Below, one piece after another: positions 58,254-64,000 of a stretch of DNA of 64,000 bases (its first letter is position 1; every line of letters begins with the position of its first letter). Source of the stretch: Oidiodendron maius Zn (lineage: Eukaryota; Ascomycota; Leotiomycetes; Myxotrichaceae); assembly GCA_000827325.1 (NCBI GenBank), contig KN832878.1:1178001-1242000 (forward strand). The letters run 5' to 3'. Both the position numbers and the translations under genes were made by a program. Below the pieces are notes generated by a model. That model ran no database searches and had not been told where the DNA came from. It saw only the letters and a list, made by a program, of their open reading frames with translations.

Positions 58254-60552
58254 ATGGTCACAATGCATCTAACTGCTGACCAAGTGACCGAGACGACTGG
58301 CGAGCGATTTCAAGATGATGACAGCAGTCTCAATTCTGCAATTGGCGTCATCTTGCCAGAGAACATTCCGAATCTTATCATCACTAAGGCCCCGGAAGAG
58401 CGATTTCGGTTGGGAACTTAGTCAGTGATAGCTTTGGTGGTCAACCGTGTCATAGGTTTGTTGGGGAATTCTTTGTACTTTTTCCTTTGAAGAACGCTAA
58501 AAGTTCTTGTAGGAACTGGCATATTCAATTCGCCGTCAACTATTATGCTCGGAACGCAAAGCGTCGGCGTTACCCTTCTTTTCTGGGCAGCTGGCGCCGT
58601 ATATACAATCGCTGGGGCTCATTTGAACATTGAGTTCGGTCTGTCGACACCCCGTCATGAGTTTGAAGGGAGATGGCAAGGTATCCCGCGAAGTGGTGGC
58701 ACCTTGAACTATGTAGGTTTTCTTCCAACGATATAATCGCCCGTCGAAATTAACCGATCTGAGCAGCTCCAATATGTGTTCAAATGGCCCGCATATCGCC
58801 AGCGAACTGTTCTCCTTGTCAGTTGCATCTTTGCAATGGCATACATCGTTCTTGGAAACATGGCTGGAAACTGCCTCATCTTCTGCATTCATACTCTCCA
58901 AGCCGCAAACGCTCCCGCATCTAATAGCGCCGTCAGAGGACTTGCGGTCGCAGCAGCAACACTCGCCTGCTTAATTCACGCGTTTAGTAGGAGAGGAGGA
59001 ATCTGGCTGGGAAATTTTTTTGCACTCATCAAAGTTCTGATGCTGTTGTTGGTGGTCATTGTTGGAATCTGTGCTTGGGCAGGGGTATTCCATACCGAGA
59101 CTTACGCCTACCAAAATCTGGCAGTCAATAACTCGTTTAAAGGTGCATCGCAGGACTCCTACGGCTACACGTCAGCATTTCTAGCGGTCATCTTCGCTTG
59201 GAGTGGATTCGATCAGCCGAACTATGTGAGTTGCCATATTTATCCTTCATCTATAGCACTGAGCACACTAGGTACTTGGTGAGATTGGGACTCCGCGAAA
59301 GAAGATGCCGAGGGGTACTATTATCGGTGTTTCCATCGTAATTACCCTTTATCTTCTGGTCAATATTGCATATGTAAGCTCAGATGGGGGAACCGGATGA
59401 GAAGGACTTTGTACTGACACTTGGCTTTAGATGGTTGTTGTTCCCAAGGAAGCCCAGCTCAACCCCGAGAATAATGTAGCGCATTTGTTCTTTAAATTGA
59501 CCTTTGGTTCTTTATCAAAAGACGATACTCAGCCGCTTCGTATACTCTCCGCCTTCATGGCCATATCAAGCTTTGGAAACATTGTGGTCATGACGTTCAT
59601 CGCGGCAAGAGGTAGAGAAATAACTAGCCTGGGTGACGAATTTCGGCTGACGGTATGCAGTAAAACAAGAAATTGCCAAAGAAGGCATATTGCCTTTTCC
59701 AAAGTTCTTCGGCCAAACAAAAAACCTTTCTTTCGGACGTTTTTTAAATCGGATTCAGTCAGATAAACATTCCTTTCTGAACAGGATGTTCCATTGGCTA
59801 CTTAAACAGCCATGGCTCGACCCTCAAGAACACTCGCAGGAGACTCCTTTGTAAGTCAGATTTAGAAATCAGCTTATTCCTCACTTAAGAATGTTTCGAG
59901 TACAGACTCTCACTGAAGCAGAGGCTCGAAATATTTTCCAAGAATCAATTGTTGACCGACTACCCGTTTATATAGTGGAGCGCTCTTTCTTCACTGGACT
60001 TTTACTGTGATCATGATTCTTGCCACAACTCACCTCAGTCCTACCGATGCTTACGGTGTCCTCGTGAACCTCTACTCCTACACCATTGTCGCTGTTCTTG
60101 GATTCGCAATTGCGATCGGGATGCTGAAGCTTCGGTTTAGCAGCCGAGAACGATGGCAAACGAAGTCCTCCTTCAACCCTTTCCTTAGTATCCTTAGCGC
60201 CTTCATCTTTGCAATCGGTAGTGCCTATCCCATCGTCGCATCTTGGGTGCCTCCGATGGGCGTATTCGCCACTCATGGCGCAGTCGCTTGGTATACTACT
60301 CCAACAGTTTCGTGGAGTATTCTTACATTTGGGGTGGTTTGGTATCTCGCTTTCTTGACGTATGCCTCAAGAAGACTCCGTAAAGATGGGGTGGAGTTTC
60401 AAGTTCAGAAGGTGCCGGAATTTGATCGGGATCCTCAGCCAGATGGACCTCCGGTACAGATCGGAGAAACTGTTTTCCTCGCATGGGTAGCTAAGGAATG
60501 TATCCGTCCAATGGTAAATAACGCAGGTCACGTCTCAAGGGAAAGCTTTTAG
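58254..60552 (+). pseudogene. Decayed methionine-permease-like (APC/LAT family) gene
   Basis: Seven exons (58254-58455, 58513-58712, 58767-59225, 59272-59373, 59431-59611, 59661-59850, 59906-60552) match a fungal high-affinity methionine permease of the Mup1 type. Landmarks are LVVNRVIGTGIFNSPSTIML, PRSGGTLNYLQYVFKWPAYR, FAWSGFDQPNYVLGEIGTPR, RKKMPRGTIIGVSIVITLYL, and HWTFTVIMILATTHLSPTDA. Two defects break it: a TAG at 58419 where the family has a Trp (RLGxWSVI), and a change of reading frame near 59970, between DYPF and ALFLHW. The splice sites and the rest of the frame are intact, so the loss is probably recent. The protein was a plasma-membrane transporter of about 590 residues with 12 or so membrane segments. 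The start is the ATG before the polar N-tail. Confidence 0.82.
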
Positions 60553-62255
60553 GTCGTGTTTTCTTCGTTTTGTCATCGCAAATTTTGTTTGCATGTAGGG
60601 TATAATAATAATTAGAAGAATTTCAATAGATCTAAATACTTGAAACTCCTGATCAAATATCACCTATCTAATTCTAATGCATACTGACTAATGAAAATAC
60701 GAACCGCCTGTCAACTATTATATTCCCATAAAAAGTCTCCCCTGATATCTACTTAGAAGTTATGTAGGTCAAAAGAATATACCGATATGCTTGAGAGTCG
60801 AGCCTGGGGCCTAGAGCTATTTACAGATCTCGCCCCTATACTCTCCGCTACCTACTACTACCTTAAAATCTATAGTATTGAGCCTACGCTGGATTGCAGT
60901 GTTTCCCCAATATGTCGATTATGTTCCCACCTATCAAGTTTTTCCGTTTTCGTGGGCATGGCCATTTCCACTACATGACGTAGAGTGAGATTTTGAAGCA
61001 ACTCGGATTTGGATTGTGAGCCTAGACGGATGACTTGCATCACGCCGTCTTTCACTAAATACACTAACAACTGATCGAGGGCATGATTTGTATGCTTGCT
61101 GCACATAGCCCAAGACACAGCACATAGCATATACTTAGACTCTATATCTATTCCGTTTCTATAGACTGTTTGTATCATCTCTTCTCGTCCTGCGAAGACG
61201 TACTGGGCAGATATGGAGCCGCAAAGCCAGTAGCTTATTTGTGCCGCTTTAAAGGAGCTAAAAAAGGCTGGTAAAGATGAAAATGTAGCCCAAAAATAGG
61301 AGGGGGGCTGCGACATCCCAGAAGACCCAAAAGCTTTTCTGCCCAGCAGCAAAGTCACCACACATAGAAAGTATCTCAGCAACGAGAAAGATGAAAACGA
61401 AGACCATGTCCAGAGAAGTAAGATATCTCACACTTCGAGCCTGGTTGCTCATAACCCCCTGCAGGTAGGTGCGGCTTAATATAACGACCCTTTTCTTTGG
61501 TCTGAGAAAGGTCGGCTGTAATCCCTTCCACCCTCCGTTCCCAGGCAGTGGCGATGCTGTTGAAGCCTTGCCCCGTCGCCTTTTGGGCCGGTCAAGTGAA
61601 CGACCTGACCAAGCGGCGGATCCACAACCAGTAAGCCTTAGAAACGAATCTGCTCAACTAGAGTAGGATCGGGTACGCTCGAAATGTGTTGCGGTATCCA
61701 GAAGCTAGTCCAGTTTCGGTGCTGAGTAACCAACTCAAATACTAATATTATAGACTGTGTAAAGGAGTACATGTTATGTATGCTGGAACCTTTTTATTTG
61801 AGTTATTAGCTGTACCTATAGAATATAGCGATAAATTGCAGGCAAGTAAGCTTTACTAAGAACCTTTAACGCGAGAGTAGGATATCTAATACTTTAGTAT
61901 AGTAGGTAGCAAGGCATCATATAGAAATAGAACTCTGTCTTAGGACGGGCGCCGGTTCCAGGAGCGGATTGCAGTATGGGAGCCTATATAGTCCTAGGAT
62001 TCCGAAACGCCAAAGCCGTATGTATTTGACCGCAGAATATCAGGTACAAAGGGTCCATATCCTGTGCTGGTACCTTCCTCCCAGAAAACACCCAACATGC
62101 CAGACAACATGCGACTTGCATCCATGTCACGATTCGGCAAGTTGCCCATCAAGCATTGTATTAGATAAATAGGATGAGTGCAATCACAGATTAGTGATGC
62201 TAGTTTCTGTTTCTAAGACAGTCAGATTAGCCTGAGCACACAAGGACAGACTAAT
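60553..62255. other. Gene-poor region with a possible membrane-protein remnant
   Basis: No firm gene. On the minus strand, 61258-61452 reads as hydrophobic MSNQARSVRYLTSLDMVFVF and onward, and 60870-61300 in a neighbouring frame reads FKAAQISYWLCGSISAQYVF to the end; together they could be a decayed small protein, but no family is recognised. The rest (61500-62250) has no supported feature. Confidence 0.35.
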
Positions 62256-63938
62256 CTAAGTCTTTACCATGAATTCGGTACGCGCTATGGCCGCATCGGG
62301 CTGCTGATTTTCTATGGCCTGCAATACTGGTACTCCACCAGAGCCACTGATCGCAGATTTGGCAATTCTTATCATTGCAGAACAGGCGGTTTGTAGATTT
62401 GTTAGTTCATAGCCTTCCTCGTCCTTCAACCTTACCACCCACTTCATAAACAACTCGAGCAGCTTTAAGTCAGCTTGTACATCCGGGTCGTAAGTAACTT
62501 CCAGCACACCAGCCAGCAGCACCAAGCTTGCCGAGATAGCAAAGGATAAATTGTGCCTGTGAGTGTGTTAAAAAAGAAAAAGAGTGAACCGTCTGATACT
62601 TACCAGAGTCCTAAGATTTGGGGGTTAGGTAAGCAATTTAGTAGGGAGATAGTAGCCTTCGCTGCTGCTCTGTATTGGCTTACGGACTGAGTAGTTTCCA
62701 TAGCAGCTTTCCAAGAGCTTTGTCGGAGAGCTGTCCAATGGACCATCGAGATGCAGTGGAAATACATGAAATGCAAATTAACTACAGGTGTGTCCCGCAT
62801 AGAACTCTCTAGAGTACGGTCAAATTCTGGCCGAACTTCTAAAGGAACTCTTGATCTCCAGTTTTCGAGCTCACACTGGAGCTCCTGTGTTATTTGCAGT
62901 AGTTGGCTTCCGGATTGTTTCAGTGATTTTGCGCTGTAGAGTTTCTTCTGGACCCTCGATTGGATAATGGCTAACTCGGCCCTCAGCCTGAAGATGTTAA
63001 TGTGTCTCTGCTCTCCCTTAAGGGTGATGAGTCCACAGCCGTCCGGGGACCTCTCAGCTGGGAGATCAATATCTAAATCATCTTCGGCTAGCATGGATGG
63101 GGTTCCATAGCTGATGCTCGTCTCCGTCTCGAGAATAAAGGCAACCCAGAACACCCTATTGCGCGTATCTTTTTCGAGAAAGCTTAGGCTGTTTTGATGG
63201 CTCATTATGTGGAGGCCAATAGTCTGTATGGCCCTGCATGCGGTGGATAACAAAAATGATGTTGTTCGAATGTCAGCTGAAGTGGTCATAAACATCGCCA
63301 TGGCGAGAAGAGCCTGGACAGCAAGCAAATCGTCCGCGTGCTGTATTATGTGTGGGAAACTTGCATAAGCGTTCTTGATGAAGGCCCACACAAACACAGA
63401 CATTTTGCCAAAAGAGCGGTTAGCCATTCTTCGCCAGATAGCGAGTGCTATAAGTGCATTGATGCATGCCCACCAAGAGGGATGATCGTACCTTTCTGCA
63501 GTGTGCTGGCGGCGAAGGCGTTCCAGGAACGAAGGTATATAAAACAGTGGGAGCTCCGCACATACGTCTTCGATTGTCAATATAAGGAAGACGGTCTCTG
63601 ATTCCTGCAGTGAAACCGGGACGCCTAGTGTGTAATTACGAAGGCGCTGGGCGACCTGGTGCCAATAGTGACCTACAATCCCAGAGATATTAGATGGCAT
63701 CGATGCATTTCCGCCGAGAAGTGCCTCGACAACTGAGAAGTTCATAGTTACGGCTGAAGCATCTTTCTCATGGCCTAGAAGTGTTACAACCTGAGATGGG
63801 GCTGTTGAATCCGACGGTAGACTTCGGGGCGGAAGGCTCGTTGATACTAGCACCTGACTTTGTTTGTCTTGCGAGGTGGGACGTAACAGAGATTCAACTT
63901 TTGACAATCGATCCTGAAGATCCCTAATGCACTGTTTG
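62256..63938 (-). CDS. Fungal-specific transcription factor, 5' end beyond window
   Basis: Two exons on the minus strand (62604-63938 and 62256-62556) give about 545 residues and end at 62256. The first of them starts at a TTTCATAG acceptor, phase 2, so the gene's front (the expected zinc cluster) lies to the right of the window. It begins KQCIRDLQDRLSKVESLLRP, the coiled linker that follows a Zn2Cys6 cluster. The fungal_trans domain shows LGVPVSLQESETVFLILTIE, LFYIPSFLERLRRQHTAERY, SWWACINALIALAIWRRMAN, LLAVQALLAMAMFMTTSADI, RTTSFLLSTACRAIQTIGLH and NRVFWVAFILETETSISYGT, with YGTPSMLAEDDLDIDLPAE. It is a nuclear regulator; no target is readable. Confidence 0.88.
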
Positions 63939-64000
63939 CTATGAAACAGGAACATTAGCACGAAATGAAAACAAGCAGTTCACTGTCATCTGGAAGCTTG

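Noticed and set aside
60870-61452. Small membrane protein gene on the minus strand
   Set aside because: The two hydrophobic and polar pieces lie in different frames with no convincing splice sites and no family match; listed only as a possible remnant.

Overview
This window looks like nuclear DNA of a filamentous ascomycete (Pezizomycotina). Nearly every gene is split by short introns of about 45-130 bp with GT..AG ends and CTNAC-type branch sites. The protein families are typical of filamentous fungi: HET-domain proteins, SAT4/PTH11-like rhodopsin-domain membrane proteins, Zn2Cys6 regulators, RTA1-like and DUF6594 proteins, a GH11 xylanase and a fungal beta-tubulin. The mix is reminiscent of Leotiomycetes, but that is inference only. 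About half of the window is gene-poor, and several loci are decayed, so it reads as an accessory, fast-evolving region with one housekeeping-type gene (beta-tubulin) in it.

Layout. 0.4-7 kb: a rhodopsin-domain membrane protein (-), an intact HET-domain protein (-) and a second rhodopsin-domain protein (-). 7.6-12.2 kb: a six-exon MFS transporter (+) facing a three-exon Cys-type sulfatase (-). 12.6-13.5 kb: a decayed HeLo-like fragment. 14.4-16.2 kb: a seven-exon beta-tubulin (+) that differs from the usual fungal protein at several conserved positions. 18.5-25.0 kb: two secreted proteins in head-to-head order, a modular subtilisin with two Cys-rich modules (-) and a spherulin-4/GH135-like protein with FN3-like and C-terminal domains (+). 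25.6 kb: a small inverted-repeat element. 27-28 kb: an orphan 264-residue protein and a membrane-protein fragment. 28.9-31.7 kb: a Zn2Cys6 regulator (-) divergent from an RTA1-like membrane protein (+). 32.9-36.1 kb: a GH11 xylanase, an ABM-like protein and a glutathione S-transferase. 37.1-39.4 kb: a second, interrupted HET gene. 40.0-40.4 kb: a 409-bp inverted-repeat element with a 5-bp target duplication. 40.6-43.6 kb: a 2EXR/F-box-like protein and a surface protein. 45-47 kb: a decayed Zn2Cys6 regulator and a 97-residue Cys-rich secreted protein. 50.3-53.8 kb: a retropepsin-like-domain protein and a DUF6594 protein. 55.1-57.6 kb: an orphan 769-residue protein. 58.3-60.6 kb: a decayed methionine-permease-like gene. 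62.3 kb to the right end: the 3' part of a fungal transcription factor that runs off the window.

The genes do not form an obvious biosynthetic cluster. Two themes recur. One is an outward-facing group: subtilisin, GH135-like protein, xylanase, Cys-rich protein, sulfatase, transporters and SAT4-like receptors. The other is a self/non-self and cell-death group: two HET genes, a HeLo-like fossil and a DUF6594 protein. Exon boundaries were worked out by hand from frame, splice consensus and family motifs. They are consistent in phase but not verified by RNA data.
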